Below are positions 7,379 through 17,367 of a DNA stretch of 54,845 bases, in pieces; the first letter of the stretch is position 1, and every line of letters begins with the position of its first letter. Position numbers and translations under genes: made by a program. The notes under the pieces were generated by a model. It worked only from the letters and a program-made list of their open reading frames with translations. It was not told the DNA's origin and did not search any database. Source of the stretch: Stenotrophomonas maltophilia (GTDB lineage: Bacteria > Pseudomonadota > Gammaproteobacteria > Xanthomonadales > Xanthomonadaceae). The stretch lies in the NCBI RefSeq assembly GCF_003970865.1, contig NZ_RXLZ01000031.1, positions 1-54,845 on the forward strand, given 5' to 3'.

Positions 7379-10300
7379 GCGCTGGCTCCACGGGCACGTG
7401 CGGCCAGTTCGGCCTGGGCCTGTTCGCCACCGGCGAACAACGCATCCAGTGCATCCACCAGCGCCAGCGGGAAGCGGTCCACATGCACGCCATTGCCGGT
7501 GCCATCCAGGCCGCGGCAGAACAGGTAGCGGATGCCGCCCATGTCGCGCTCGTAGTCGTAGGCCGCGCCCAGGCGGAAGCGCAGCCAGCGATGCAGGGCC
7601 ACGGTATAGATCAGCGCCTGCAGGTCGTACTCGCTGTGGCGCATGGCAATGGCCAGCAGGTCCGGGCTGTAGCCGGGCAGGCGGTTGGACTTGTAGTCGA
7701 GCACATACCAGCGCCCGTCGCGCACGTAGGTCAGGTCGATCATGCCGGTCATCAACCCTTCCAGCCGACGGCGCTGGCCGAAGCCTCGACGACCGCTGGA
7801 AACGCCGTGCGCATGCAGCACCTGCAGCAGTGCCGGCACCGTGGTCGGCTCGATGGCGAAATGGAAGTCGATTTCCGCGCGGCGCTCGCCTTCACCCAGG
7901 CTGTGCAGCGCACCGCCTTCGGGCAGCGGCACGGTCAGCGTGTGACCGACCAGCGGCACCAGCACCGCCACGCCATCGTCCAGGTCGACGTCGGCATAGC
8001 CTTCGTCATGCAGCGCCTTGCGCAGTACCTTGGCCTGGCCCTCAGGGGCTTCCAGGCCCGGATGCCAGTCACCCCATGCGGCGAAGTCGACGTTCTCCAT
8101 CGCCTCGTGCAGCACATTGCCGAAGCGGCTGCCCATGAAGCGCGGGTCGATCGGCGCGCTGTCTTCGACGACGGCGGCAGGTTCGGGCAGCGCCGGTTCC
8201 AGCGGCAGCTCCGGGCCGGCCGGTTCGTCGGCGGCCGGTGCCGGCAGCTCGGTGGCGGCCGCTTCGATATCGTTGCCGGCACCGGCGTCCGCGTGGGCCA
8301 GCTGGGTGAAGCTGTACACCCACCAGTCGTGCGGCACGCGCCGGGTCAGAGCACGCACCGCCGGAAGATCACCTTCCACTTCGGCCGCCAGCTGCGGCAG
8401 CGCGGCCGGTGCCTCACTGTCATCGATGTGCACATCGGCATGCGCGCGCAGCGCCTGCAGGTCACCCAGCAGCGGCGCCAGACGCGTCTTGCCGAGCCCG
8501 GCCAGATCACCCACGGCGATCCACAGCGCATGCTCGGCACGGGTCAGTCCCACATACAGCAGGCGCGCATCCTCGGCGCGCTGCTCGCGCTCACGCTGCG
8601 TGCTGGCCGCTTCCCAGGCCTCGTCCTTGTCCAGCTTCCAGTGCAGCTGGCGCTCGCCGCCGACGTGCACGGTGCAGTGCGAGGCGGTGTTCGGTGCGCC
8701 GCCGTCGATGCCGACAAACGGCAGGAACACCAGCGGATACTCCAGGCCCTTGCTCTTGTGCAGGGTGATGATCTGCACGCGGCGCGCATCCGATTCCAGG
8801 CGCAGCAGCTGCTGCTCGTCATCCTGGTCGGCGCTGGCCATCTGCCCCTGCAGCCAGTCCAGCAGCCCGTGCATGCCCAGCGCCTGCGCCGAAGCTTCCT
8901 GCAGCAGTTCACCCAGCTGCAGGTAATTGGTCAGGCGGCGCTCGCCATCGATCAGCGCCAGCAGGCGTTCACCCTGTGCGGCGCAGACATCGGCAATCAC
9001 TGCGAACGGTCCGCCGCGCTGCCAGCGCTCGCGCCAGTGCAGCAGCTGCGCCTGGAACCCGCGTTGCAGGTCGCCCTCGCGCTCCATCGCCGCGATCGCG
9101 CTGGCCCGCTGGCCAAGCAGCACGGTGGCCAGCACCGCACGCAGGCGGCCTTCGTCGGCCGGTTGCAGCAACGCCAGCAGCAGCGCACGAAGATCGCGGG
9201 CTTCAGCAGTGGCGAACAGGCTCTGCTTGCCCGCTGCCACCGCCGGAATGCCAACCGCAGCCAGCGCGCGCTGTACCAGGGTGGCCTCGCGATGCGAGCG
9301 CACAAGCACCGCCATGTCACCCGGCTGCACCGGTCGCCCACGCAACATGGCATTGCCCGCGCGCGCATCGACCAGGATCTGGTGAATCGCGGCCACGCAG
9401 GCCTGGGTCGCCGCATCGCGCGAGGCATCGGCGCTCATCGCCTTGTCACCGCCACTGCGCAGCACGCGCAGGGTGAGTGCCATGGCGGCCTGGCCGTCGC
9501 GCAGGTAGTCCGCATCGCCGCGCACGCCACCGGGCCGCACCGGCTCGAACTGGATGTCGCGTTCGAGGAAGGCGTCTTCGCCACCATTGTCGTACAGCGC
9601 TTGCAACGCGCGCAGCACAGACGGTCGCGAGCGGAAGTTCTGGTCCAGCACCGGCGCCTGCTGCGCCACCTGCTTGGCCTTCAGGTAGGTGTGGATATCA
9701 CCGCCGCGGAAACCGTAGATCGCCTGCTTGGGGTCGCCGATCAGGAACAGCGCCGGCGCCAGGCCCAGCTCGCGCACCTCCGGCGAATCGCCGAACACGG
9801 TGTGGAAGATGCCCCACTGGCGGTCGTCGGTATCCTGGAACTCATCGACCAGCGCGATGCGGTACTGCGCGCGCAGCTGCCTGACCAGCATCAGTCGCTG
9901 CGGGCCTTCCAGGGCGAGTGCTACGCCATCGATCAGATCGTCGTAGGTCTGTACCCGGCGCGTGCGCTTCAGCACCCGCAGCCGCTGCGTGGCTTCGGCG
10001 CGAAGCGTGTGCAGGAAATTCAGCGCGGTACCACGCAGCCAGGCATCGCGTTCGGCCAGCAGCGCGACATAGCGCGCCAACGGCGCCTGCAAAGGCGACG
10101 ACGGCGTGCGATCCGGGAACTTCTTGTTGGTCTTGTCGGCCAGCACCTCCGGCAGCAGTGCCGGCAGACGATCGCTGGCCAGCAGCTCGCGCGAGTCGGC
10201 GCGCCCGGCCCAGGCCAGCAACTGCCGGCCCAGCGGGTGCAGCCAGCCCAGCTTGTACGACACGCCGTTGAGCCACTTGTTGTCGACCGCATCGCAGAGG

Positions 10301-11055
10301 TCGATGAAGAACTGCTCGCCATGCTCACGCACGCTTGCGGACAGGGCTTCCGCCGCGCTCTGCAATGCCGGGTGTGGATCGGCCAGCGCCACCGGCCGTG
10401 GCAACGGGTGCAGCGGCGGTGTGCCCAGCAGCGCGCGCAGATCGGCGGCCAGCGCGTCCGGGTTGGACCACAGCCAGGTCAGCGGCTCCAGCGTGGCCGG
10501 GTCATTGGCATGCACGCGCCACAGATCAGCGGCCAGCTCCTCCAACAACTCACGATCGCTGGCCAGCAGTTCCGGCGGATCAAAGGTGTGGCCGCTTTCC
10601 AGCGCATGCTCGCGCAGCACGCGGGTGCAGAAGCCGTGGATGGTGAAGATGGACGCCAGGTCGATCTCGTCGGCGGCCACCTGCAGGCGGCGTTTCAGTG
10701 CTGTGGCACTCTCGGTGCCACCCTGCAGATGGCGCTGCAGCACGTCGCGGGTCAATCGCACGTCCGGTGCTTCGCCCTCGGCCGGTTCCAGATCGACCAG
10801 GCGCGCGGCCAGCGCCAGGCGCTCGCGGATGCGCTTGCGCAGTTCCTGGGTGGCGGCATCGGTGAAGGTCACCGCCAGGATCTGGCCGATGCGCAGGCCC
10901 TGCTCCACCACCAGGCGGGTGAACAATGTGGCCAGGGTGAAGGTCTTGCCGGTGCCGGCGCTGGCTTCGATCAGCCGGATGCCCTCCAGCGGCAGGGCCA
11001 GGTAGGGATCGCGGCTGAGGGATTCGATGCCGTCTTCGGCGATGGCGGTGTTCAT
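7375..11055 (-). CDS. recB: exodeoxyribonuclease V subunit beta (RecB helicase-nuclease)
   Basis: A 1226-residue RecB carrying the 3'-5' helicase and the single nuclease centre of RecBCD. The N-terminus has the UvrD-type Walker A ASAGTGKT (31-38), and DEFQDTD is the motif II region. The C-terminal RecB nuclease domain is intact: GMID (Asp about 1107) and LDYKSNRL (Asp about 1120, Lys about 1122) supply the metal-binding and catalytic residues. The ATG overlaps the recC stop as ATGA and the stop overlaps the recD start. The length is close to E. coli RecB (1180). Confidence 0.96.
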   Translation of the reverse strand: MNTAIAEDGIESLSRDPYLALPLEGIRLIEASAGTGKTFTLATLFTRLVVEQGLRIGQILAVTFTDAATQELRKRIRERLALAARLVDLEPAEGEAPDVRLTRDVLQRHLQGGTESATALKRRLQVAADEIDLASIFTIHGFCTRVLREHALESGHTFDPPELLASDRELLEELAADLWRVHANDPATLEPLTWLWSNPDALAADLRALLGTPPLHPLPRPVALADPHPALQSAAEALSASVREHGEQFFIDLCDAVDNKWLNGVSYKLGWLHPLGRQLLAWAGRADSRELLASDRLPALLPEVLADKTNKKFPDRTPSSPLQAPLARYVALLAERDAWLRGTALNFLHTLRAEATQRLRVLKRTRRVQTYDDLIDGVALALEGPQRLMLVRQLRAQYRIALVDEFQDTDDRQWGIFHTVFGDSPEVRELGLAPALFLIGDPKQAIYGFRGGDIHTYLKAKQVAQQAPVLDQNFRSRPSVLRALQALYDNGGEDAFLERDIQFEPVRPGGVRGDADYLRDGQAAMALTLRVLRSGGDKAMSADASRDAATQACVAAIHQILVDARAGNAMLRGRPVQPGDMAVLVRSHREATLVQRALAAVGIPAVAAGKQSLFATAEARDLRALLLALLQPADEGRLRAVLATVLLGQRASAIAAMEREGDLQRGFQAQLLHWRERWQRGGPFAVIADVCAAQGERLLALIDGERRLTNYLQLGELLQEASAQALGMHGLLDWLQGQMASADQDDEQQLLRLESDARRVQIITLHKSKGLEYPLVFLPFVGIDGGAPNTASHCTVHVGGERQLHWKLDKDEAWEAASTQREREQRAEDARLLYVGLTRAEHALWIAVGDLAGLGKTRLAPLLGDLQALRAHADVHIDDSEAPAALPQLAAEVEGDLPAVRALTRRVPHDWWVYSFTQLAHADAGAGNDIEAAATELPAPAADEPAGPELPLEPALPEPAAVVEDSAPIDPRFMGSRFGNVLHEAMENVDFAAWGDWHPGLEAPEGQAKVLRKALHDEGYADVDLDDGVAVLVPLVGHTLTVPLPEGGALHSLGEGERRAEIDFHFAIEPTTVPALLQVLHAHGVSSGRRGFGQRRRLEGLMTGMIDLTYVRDGRWYVLDYKSNRLPGYSPDLLAIAMRHSEYDLQALIYTVALHRWLRFRLGAAYDYERDMGGIRYLFCRGLDGTGNGVHVDRFPLALVDALDALFAGGEQAQAELAARARGASA

Positions 11056-14000
11056 GGGTTGCCCTCCTGGCGCGCTTCGGTGCCGAGAGTGCGGCCTTCG
11101 CGCACCGCGCTGAAGACCACCTGGCTGTTGCGCAGCAGGTCGGCGTAGCTGGCATCGGTGGCGAACGGGTCGGCACCGCGCAGCAGCAGCTGCCAGGCGT
11201 CGCTGCTGGATTCACCCCAGCTGCGGTCGCTGCCGTGCCACTGCTTCCAGCCTTCGCTGCGCTGTTTTTCTGTCGGCGCGTTGTACAGCACCCAGCCGGT
11301 ATACGGGGCAAAGCGCAGCGGCTCACGCAGGCCACGCTGGCGCAGCTGCAGCAGCGCACGCAGTGCCGCGCGTGCAGCGGGAGCACTCAATGCCGGCAGC
11401 ACATGCGGGCCGGGACCGGCGTCACCGCCATCGTGGAACTGCACGAGTGGCAGCGCGTCGCCAGCGGCGTTGGCCAGCAGCCAGTCCAGGCCCTGGCGGA
11501 TCACTGCATTGCCATTGAGCGTGCCGGCACGCAGGCGTACCAGGCCTTCGGGATGACGATCAGCCACGCGGCCATGCAGGCGCACGCCATCGATGTCCAC
11601 TTCGTAGCGACGGCTTTCCAATGGTTCGCCCTGCATCCAGCCCAGCAATGCGCTGGCATACGGGCGCGTCTTCAACTGCTCCACCTCGAACTGACGCTCG
11701 CCCAATGGACCCGACGGCAGCAGTCCACGCGCGCGCAGCCGCGGGTACAACGGCTCGGTATCGCCGCTGAGCGTGGCGCGCACCACCGCCGCCTGCACGC
11801 TGCGCTTTTCCGGCCCGCGCGAGGACAGCACCAGCGGTTCCAGGTCATCAACCTCCTCGACATCGTCGGCCAGGCGCAGGCCCAGCGACTGTGCGAGGAA
11901 CTGCCCTGCCGGGTCGCACAGGAAGCGGCGCAGGGTGTCGAGCGCGACCTCGTTTTCCACCGCATCGTCGAGCGGCGGCGGCAACGGTGCATCGAACCAC
12001 GGCTGCAGGCCGCCGCGCTGGCCGGTGAGGCGGCCGGCAGCCGGATGCCATTGGCGGCGATAGCTGAAACGGCGTGGATCGCCATCGCCGAACGCGGCTG
12101 GCGAGAACGGCTGCAGGGCATGACGCACGGTGAGGTCGCGGACCGCCGCAGGCGGATCGAGGTGATACGCGGCGGCGGCATCGATCAGTTCGCTGACCAG
12201 TACCGACGGCTCGCGCACGCTGCCATCGCGCGGGTCGGCGCCGAGATAGCTGAGATAGAACACCTCCTGCGCGGCGGCGAACAGCTGCAGGAACAGGAAG
12301 CGGTCATCCTCGCGGGTGGAGCGGTCGCCCGGACGGCGGCGCGGCGTATCCAGCTCGGCGGTGAGCTGGTTGAGACCAGCAGCCGGGTCACGGCGCGGGA
12401 AATCACCGTCGTTGAGGCCCAGCACGCAGATCACCCGGAATGGCAGCAGGCGCATCGGCACCATGCGGCCGAAACTGATGCCACCGGTCAGCAGCGGTGC
12501 GCGCGTATCGGCCTCGCCCAGCGCGCCGGCGAAGTGCGAACGCACCACCTCCGGCGGCACGCCTTCCGCGAAGCCGGCCTTGGCGGCATCGTCGGCAAAC
12601 TGGTTGAGCAGCTTGCGCAGACGCTCCAGCGCGCGCTGGCTGTTGGACGAGCTGGGCGCGGTCGGCAGCAGTGCATCCAGCAGCGACAGCAGGCGCTGTC
12701 GCCATTGCGCCGGGGTCAGCAGCTCGCCCAGTCGGCGCTGGTAGATGGCCAGCACGCGCAGCAGGCGCAGCAGCCGGTCCAGCGCGTCCAGCGCGCCGCC
12801 TTCCAGTTCGACCCACGGCGCCACCCCGGCCAGGTCGGCCTCGCTGCCGGTGGCATGGCCGAGTACCAGGCGATCCAGCGCGAACTGCCAGGTGTAGGCG
12901 TCGTCGGCCGGTGCCTGGTGCTGGTTGCGGTGTTTCGCGTCCAGGCCCCAGCGTGCACCGGCCTGTTGCAGCCAGCCATGCAGACGGTCGAAGTCCACCG
13001 CTTCCAGCCCGGCCGCTTCGGCCAGCGGCGCGCTGGCCAGCAGATCCAGCACTTCGTTCAAGCCAAAGCGCGAGACCGGCAGGCCCAGCAGGTGCACGAA
13101 CACATCGGCCAACGGCTCGCCCGCCAGCGGACTGCTGTCGGCGAGCGCATACGGAATGTGTTCCTCGTCGCCCCCACGGCCGCCGAACACCGCTTCCAGG
13201 TACGGCACGTAGGGATCGATGTCCGGCGCCAGCACCGCGATCTCGCGCGCCTGCAGCGGCGGGTCGAAGCGCGGGTCCTGCAGCAGGCTGCGCAGCTGGT
13301 CGTGCAGCACCTGCAGCTCGCGCAGGCGGGTGTGGCAGGCATGTACCTGCAGGCTGGGGTCGTCGCTGCGCAGGCCATCGCGCAGCTCGCCCGAGGGCAG
13401 CGCGCGGCGATGGAACAGGTCGCGCTGCAGGCGATGCAGCAGGCTGTCGGACAGGCCGCCTTCGTCCAGGGTCGGCCGGGTGTCCTCCTCCGGATCGGAA
13501 TAGGCGGCGATCTCGCCGGCCGGATGCACCACCTCGTAGCTGCCCAGCACCGCCATGAAGTCGCGCCCGGCCGCACCCCAGGCTTCCAGCAGGCGGTTCT
13601 CGCCGGCCGCTTCACCGAAGGGATCGGGCGCGCCGCTGCGCAGGCGCTCGGCCAGCGTCTGCAGGTCGCCCCAGTACGAGTGCACCGGGGTCGGCATATA
13701 GAAATGCAGCTCGCCCACCCGCGCCTGGGTGGCCATCACCCGCAGCACGTCGGGCGAGATGTTGAGCGTCGCGAACGCAGACATGCGCGGCGGCAAGCCC
13801 TGCGGCAGCGGCTGGCCGGCGCCTTCGAAGCGGTCCAGGTACTCCTGGATGCGGCGGGCGCGGTAGTCGTGGCCATGGGTGATGGTGCGCCACAGGATCG
13901 CCTGCGGATCGGCCGGATCGGCACCGGCGGCCCAGCGCAGCAACCAGTCACGGCGCCAGGCCTGGTACTTCTCGAACACCGAGGCCAGCTCGCCGGCCAG

Positions 14001-14399
14001 CGCCCACGGTTTCAATGCGTCGTCACCGGCAAGATAGGACTGCAGCGCGCGCATCGGTGGCTGCGCCAGCAACGCCGGGTCGCGCAGTGCCTGGTACAGC
14101 TTCCAGTGCAGGCCAGCCGCGTCCAGATCGTCCTGCTCACCGCTGACGTTGGCCTTCAGCGCGCGCGCCACGAACTCACCCGGGGTGAGGAATTCGAGGT
14201 TGGCAGCCACACCGAACTCGGCCGCCAGTGTCGCCTGCAGCCAACGCCGCATCGCCACCTGCGGGATCAACACCACTTCCGGCGCCAGCAGTGGCTGGCC
14301 CGGTACCGGCGCACGCACGTTGCGCGCCAGCAGCGCAGCCAGCACGTCCAGGGAGTTGGAATGGTAGAGGCGGAAATCGCTGCCTGGGTCACTCATCAT
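11052..14399 (-). CDS. recC: exodeoxyribonuclease V subunit gamma (RecC)
   Basis: About 1115 residues, matching RecC (E. coli 1122), the scaffold subunit that recognises Chi and holds RecB and RecD. It starts SDPGSDFRLYHSNSLDVLAALLAR, the typical RecC N-terminus, and later contains GLNDGDFPRRDPAAGLNQL, a recognisable RecC segment. I place the start at the paired ATG ATG (14399/14396). The open frame extends 37 codons further upstream, but that extension is Cys-rich and unlike RecC. It is the first gene of the recCBD operon, divergent from mlaF. A 13-base dyad (TGCACA-G-TGTGCA) lies right at the start codons. Confidence 0.93.
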   Translation of the reverse strand: MMSDPGSDFRLYHSNSLDVLAALLARNVRAPVPGQPLLAPEVVLIPQVAMRRWLQATLAAEFGVAANLEFLTPGEFVARALKANVSGEQDDLDAAGLHWKLYQALRDPALLAQPPMRALQSYLAGDDALKPWALAGELASVFEKYQAWRRDWLLRWAAGADPADPQAILWRTITHGHDYRARRIQEYLDRFEGAGQPLPQGLPPRMSAFATLNISPDVLRVMATQARVGELHFYMPTPVHSYWGDLQTLAERLRSGAPDPFGEAAGENRLLEAWGAAGRDFMAVLGSYEVVHPAGEIAAYSDPEEDTRPTLDEGGLSDSLLHRLQRDLFHRRALPSGELRDGLRSDDPSLQVHACHTRLRELQVLHDQLRSLLQDPRFDPPLQAREIAVLAPDIDPYVPYLEAVFGGRGGDEEHIPYALADSSPLAGEPLADVFVHLLGLPVSRFGLNEVLDLLASAPLAEAAGLEAVDFDRLHGWLQQAGARWGLDAKHRNQHQAPADDAYTWQFALDRLVLGHATGSEADLAGVAPWVELEGGALDALDRLLRLLRVLAIYQRRLGELLTPAQWRQRLLSLLDALLPTAPSSSNSQRALERLRKLLNQFADDAAKAGFAEGVPPEVVRSHFAGALGEADTRAPLLTGGISFGRMVPMRLLPFRVICVLGLNDGDFPRRDPAAGLNQLTAELDTPRRRPGDRSTREDDRFLFLQLFAAAQEVFYLSYLGADPRDGSVREPSVLVSELIDAAAAYHLDPPAAVRDLTVRHALQPFSPAAFGDGDPRRFSYRRQWHPAAGRLTGQRGGLQPWFDAPLPPPLDDAVENEVALDTLRRFLCDPAGQFLAQSLGLRLADDVEEVDDLEPLVLSSRGPEKRSVQAAVVRATLSGDTEPLYPRLRARGLLPSGPLGERQFEVEQLKTRPYASALLGWMQGEPLESRRYEVDIDGVRLHGRVADRHPEGLVRLRAGTLNGNAVIRQGLDWLLANAAGDALPLVQFHDGGDAGPGPHVLPALSAPAARAALRALLQLRQRGLREPLRFAPYTGWVLYNAPTEKQRSEGWKQWHGSDRSWGESSSDAWQLLLRGADPFATDASYADLLRNSQVVFSAVREGRTLGTEARQEGNP

Positions 14400-14513
14400 G
14401 CACAGTGTGCAGGACGGCAGGCAGTATTCAATGGTCAGCCCGTCGCCGGTACGGATTGTTCCGGGCTGCCGGCCGATTGTCCCGGCCTGGCAAGGGTCCT
14501 GCCATGCCACAAT

Positions 14514-14528
14514 ACTGGACCGTCCAGT
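14514..14528. promoter_or_regulatory. 15-base inverted repeat in the recC-mlaF divergent spacer
   Basis: A perfect dyad ACTGGAC-C-GTCCAGT lies midway between the recC and mlaF starts. Its size and position suit a repressor or activator operator, but it matches no motif I recognise; it is not the Xanthomonas LexA box. Assignment as an operator is inference. Confidence 0.35.
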
Positions 14529-14579
14529 CTGCTTATGTTCAGCCGACGGGCCCGATCCTTCGATGTCTAAAAAACGTTA

Positions 14580-15377
14580 ATGGTGCCCATGTCGGCTTCC
14601 ACCTCCAGTCTGGTGCAGTTATCCAACGTCCGCATCGACCGGAGCGGACGCACGATCCTGCGCGACGTGTCGCTGCAGGTGCCCAAGGGCAGCATCACTG
14701 CGGTGCTGGGTCCGTCCGGCAGCGGCAAGTCGACCCTGCTGGCGGCGCTGACCGGCGAACTGCGCCCGGTCGCCGGTGAGGTCACCCTGTTCGGCAAGCC
14801 GATTCCGCATGACAGCGGCGCGCTGCTGGAAATGCGCAAGAGCGTGGGCGTGCTGCTGCAGGGCAACGGCCTGCTGACCGACCTCACCGTGGCCGAGAAC
14901 GTCGCCCTGCCGCTGCGCACGCACACCCGCCTGCCGACCGCCGTACTGCGCCGGCTGGTGCAGATGAAGCTGCATGCGGTGGGCCTGCTGGCCGCCGCCG
15001 ATGCCTGGCCGCGCGAGCTGTCCGGTGGCATGGCCCGCCGCGTGGCGCTGGCCCGTGCACTGGCGCTGGATCCGCCGCTGATGATCTACGACGAGCCGCT
15101 CACCGGGCTGGACCCGATCGCCTCGGGGGTGATCATGAGCCTGATCCAGCGCCTCAACCACAGCCTGGGCCTGACCAGCATCATCGTCAGCCACCACGTG
15201 CACGAGACCCTGCCGATCTGCGACCAGGTGATCGCGATCGCCAATGGCGGCATCGTGTTCCAGGGCACGCCCGAGGCACTGCAGTCCAGCCAGGACCCGC
15301 TGCTGCAGCAGTTCCTGCACGGCCAGCCCGATGGCCCCATCCCGTTCGATGCCGCGCCACGCGCGAGGGTTGCCTGA
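14580..15377 (+). CDS. mlaF: ABC transporter ATP-binding protein MlaF
   Basis: ATPase of the MlaFEDB complex, which moves phospholipids between the inner membrane and periplasmic MlaC to keep the outer membrane asymmetric. 265 residues, with Walker A GPSGSGKST (about 44-52), signature LSGGM, Walker B LMIYDEP and the H-loop VSHHVHE. The start may instead be the ATG three codons downstream (14589), which fits family alignments about equally well; neither has a clear Shine-Dalgarno. The stop overlaps the ATG of mlaE by one base (TGATG). First gene of mlaFEDCB-mlaA. Confidence 0.93.
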   Translation: MVPMSASTSSLVQLSNVRIDRSGRTILRDVSLQVPKGSITAVLGPSGSGKSTLLAALTGELRPVAGEVTLFGKPIPHDSGALLEMRKSVGVLLQGNGLLTDLTVAENVALPLRTHTRLPTAVLRRLVQMKLHAVGLLAAADAWPRELSGGMARRVALARALALDPPLMIYDEPLTGLDPIASGVIMSLIQRLNHSLGLTSIIVSHHVHETLPICDQVIAIANGGIVFQGTPEALQSSQDPLLQQFLHGQPDGPIPFDAAPRARVA

Positions 15378-16126
15378 TGCCGTTCGTCCAAGCCACCCGC
15401 TCGCTTGGCCGCGCCGGCCTGTTCTCGCTGACCGTGCTGCGCGGTTCGCTGCCCACGCGTGATTTCCTGGCCGAGCTGACCCGCGAGATCTACAAGATCG
15501 GCGCGCGCTCGCTGCCGATCATCGCCGTCGGCGGTGCCTTCGTCGGCCTGGTGCTGACCCTGCAGGGCTACCGCACGCTGACCACCTTCGGCGCGGCCGA
15601 CGCGCTGTCGACTTTGCTCGGCCTGTCGCTGTACCGCGAGCTGGCACCGGTGCTGACCGCGCTGCTGTTCATCGGCCGCGCCGGCAGCTCGATCGCCGCC
15701 GAACTGGGCCTGATGCGTGCCACCGACCAGATCAAGGCGCTGGAGCTGATGGCGATCGACCCGGTGGCCAAGGCGGTGGCGCCGCGCTTCTGGGCGGCGG
15801 TGCTGACCGTGCCATTACTGACCGGCATCTTCTGTTCGCTGGCGATCAGCGCCAGCTACTTCGAAGCGGTACACGTGCTGGGCCTGGACAACGGCGTGTT
15901 CTGGTCGGCGCTGCGCAACAGCGTGGACTTCTGGGACGACTTCGGCGTGGCGATGCTGAAGTCGGCGATCTTCGGCGGCACTGCCGCGCTGGTCGCCGCC
16001 TATGTTGGTTTCCATGCCGAGCCGACCATCGAGGGTACCTCGGTGGCGACCACCCGTGCGGTGGTCAACGCCTCGCTGCTGGTGCTGATGTTCAACTTCG
16101 TGCTGTCGGCAATGTTGTTCACCTAA
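15377..16126 (+). CDS. mlaE: ABC transporter permease MlaE
   Basis: A 249-residue MlaE/DUF140 permease. It has about five membrane segments and the family core (ELAPVLTALLFIGRAGSSIAAELGLMRATDQIKALE-type region, residues about 90-125) including the EQIKAL-like coupling stretch that contacts MlaF. It forms the membrane channel of the phospholipid transporter. Its start overlaps the mlaF stop, and a 57 bp gap separates it from mlaD. Confidence 0.94.
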   Translation: MPFVQATRSLGRAGLFSLTVLRGSLPTRDFLAELTREIYKIGARSLPIIAVGGAFVGLVLTLQGYRTLTTFGAADALSTLLGLSLYRELAPVLTALLFIGRAGSSIAAELGLMRATDQIKALELMAIDPVAKAVAPRFWAAVLTVPLLTGIFCSLAISASYFEAVHVLGLDNGVFWSALRNSVDFWDDFGVAMLKSAIFGGTAALVAAYVGFHAEPTIEGTSVATTRAVVNASLLVLMFNFVLSAMLFT

Positions 16127-16183
16127 CCCCTCCACCGGCGGTGCGCATGCGCGCGGCCACAACGACTCGATCAGGTAATCCAC

Positions 16184-16708
16184 ATGGCCATCCGCGGTCC
16201 CAGACTCGAATTTTCCGTCGGCGCCTTCCTGCTGCTGGCCCTGGCCTCGCTGATGGTGCTGGCCGTGGCCTCGACCAACCAGCGCTGGAGCTGGGGCAGC
16301 GAAGGCTATGACCTGAAGGCGCGCTTCTCCCAGGTCGGCCAGCTGCGCAAGCAGGCGCCGGTGAAGATCGGCGGCGTCACCGTCGGCCAGGTCGCTTCGA
16401 TCGACCTGGACCCGGTGAAGTTCGAATCGATCGTGACCCTGCGCATGGACAGCAAGGTCAAGGACCTGCCGGCCGACACCTCCGCCGGCATCTTCACCAG
16501 TGGTTTGCTCGGCGAGAGCTATATCGGTCTGCAGCCGGGCGGTGATCCGGACGTGCTCAAGGCCGGCGACGAGATCGTCTTCACCCAGCCGGCGGTGGAC
16601 CTGATCCAGCTGGTCGGCAAGTACATGTTCAGTGGCGGCGCCGGTGGCGGCGCTGCTCAGAAGCCCAACGATGGCGCGCAGGCGCCTGCAACGGAACCGC
16701 AACCATGA
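16184..16708 (+). CDS. mlaD: MCE-domain phospholipid-binding protein MlaD
   Basis: A 174-residue protein with one N-terminal membrane anchor (about residues 11-30) and a single MCE domain (LKARFSQVGQLRKQAPVKIGGVTVGQV region), ending with the hydrophobic pore helix VDLIQLVGKYMF that lines the MlaD hexamer. A Gly- and Pro-rich tail follows. Its stop overlaps the mlaC ATG by 4 bases (ATGA). Confidence 0.93.
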   Translation: MAIRGPRLEFSVGAFLLLALASLMVLAVASTNQRWSWGSEGYDLKARFSQVGQLRKQAPVKIGGVTVGQVASIDLDPVKFESIVTLRMDSKVKDLPADTSAGIFTSGLLGESYIGLQPGGDPDVLKAGDEIVFTQPAVDLIQLVGKYMFSGGAGGGAAQKPNDGAQAPATEPQP

Positions 16709-17367
16709 AGATGAAACTGATCCCGGCCCTGCTCGCCTCGGCGCTGCTGGCGGCCACTCCGTTCCTCGCCCAGGCCCAGGCTGCCGCGCCTGCCGCTGCC
16801 GCAACGCAGGGCCAGGCCGGCAAGGTGGTGATCGATGCCAGCAGCCGCATCCTGTCCACGCTGCAGCAGCGCAAGAGCGAGTTCACCAGCAACCCGGCCA
16901 GCCTGCGCAGCTACATCGACAGCGAGCTGACCCGCACCTTCGACCGCGACTACGCCGCGCGCCTGGTGCTGGGCCCGCACGCCCGCGGCGCCTCCGACGC
17001 CGACATCAAGCTGTTCGCCGATGCGATGGCCGACAGCCTGATGCAGCGCTACGGCTCGACCCTGCTCAACATCCAGGGCAAGCCGAGCTTCCGCCTGAAG
17101 GGTGAAAGCCCGCTGCCGGGCAATCGTGGCGTGCGCGTGAGCACCGAACTGGTCCGCGCCGGCAACGAGCCGACCCCGGTCGAGTACTGGATGCGCAACG
17201 TGAACGGCCAGTGGAAGATCTTCGACGTCAACATCGAAGGCATTTCCTACGTGCAGACCTTCCGCAACCAGTTTGATACCCCGCTGCGCCAGAAGGGCAT
17301 CAAGCAGGTGGCCACCGAGCTGCACAGCGGCAGCATGCAGGCCGGGCCCGCGGGCAATGGCAAGTAA
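16705..17367 (+). CDS. mlaC: periplasmic phospholipid-binding protein MlaC
   Basis: A 220-residue MlaC/Ttg2D family protein with a Sec signal peptide (MKMKLIPALLASALLAATPF, cleavage after AQAQA). The mature part has the typical DRDYAARLVLG start and NGQWKIFDVNIEGISYVQTFRNQF C-terminal core. It shuttles phospholipid between MlaA at the outer membrane and MlaD at the inner membrane. It overlaps the start of mlaB by 11 bases. Confidence 0.93.
   Translation: MKMKLIPALLASALLAATPFLAQAQAAAPAAAATQGQAGKVVIDASSRILSTLQQRKSEFTSNPASLRSYIDSELTRTFDRDYAARLVLGPHARGASDADIKLFADAMADSLMQRYGSTLLNIQGKPSFRLKGESPLPGNRGVRVSTELVRAGNEPTPVEYWMRNVNGQWKIFDVNIEGISYVQTFRNQFDTPLRQKGIKQVATELHSGSMQAGPAGNGK

Noticed and set aside
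6871..11148. Plus-strand open frame of about 1400 codons opposite recB/recD
   Set aside because: Low-complexity His/Gln/Arg product, no start signal; shadow of recB and recD.
14399..14510. 37-codon N-terminal extension of RecC
   Set aside because: Cys-rich and unlike RecC; RecC homology starts at the ATG ATG pair.
11235..14570. Plus-strand open frame of about 1100 codons opposite recC
   Set aside because: Shadow of recC; no recognisable motif and wrong composition.
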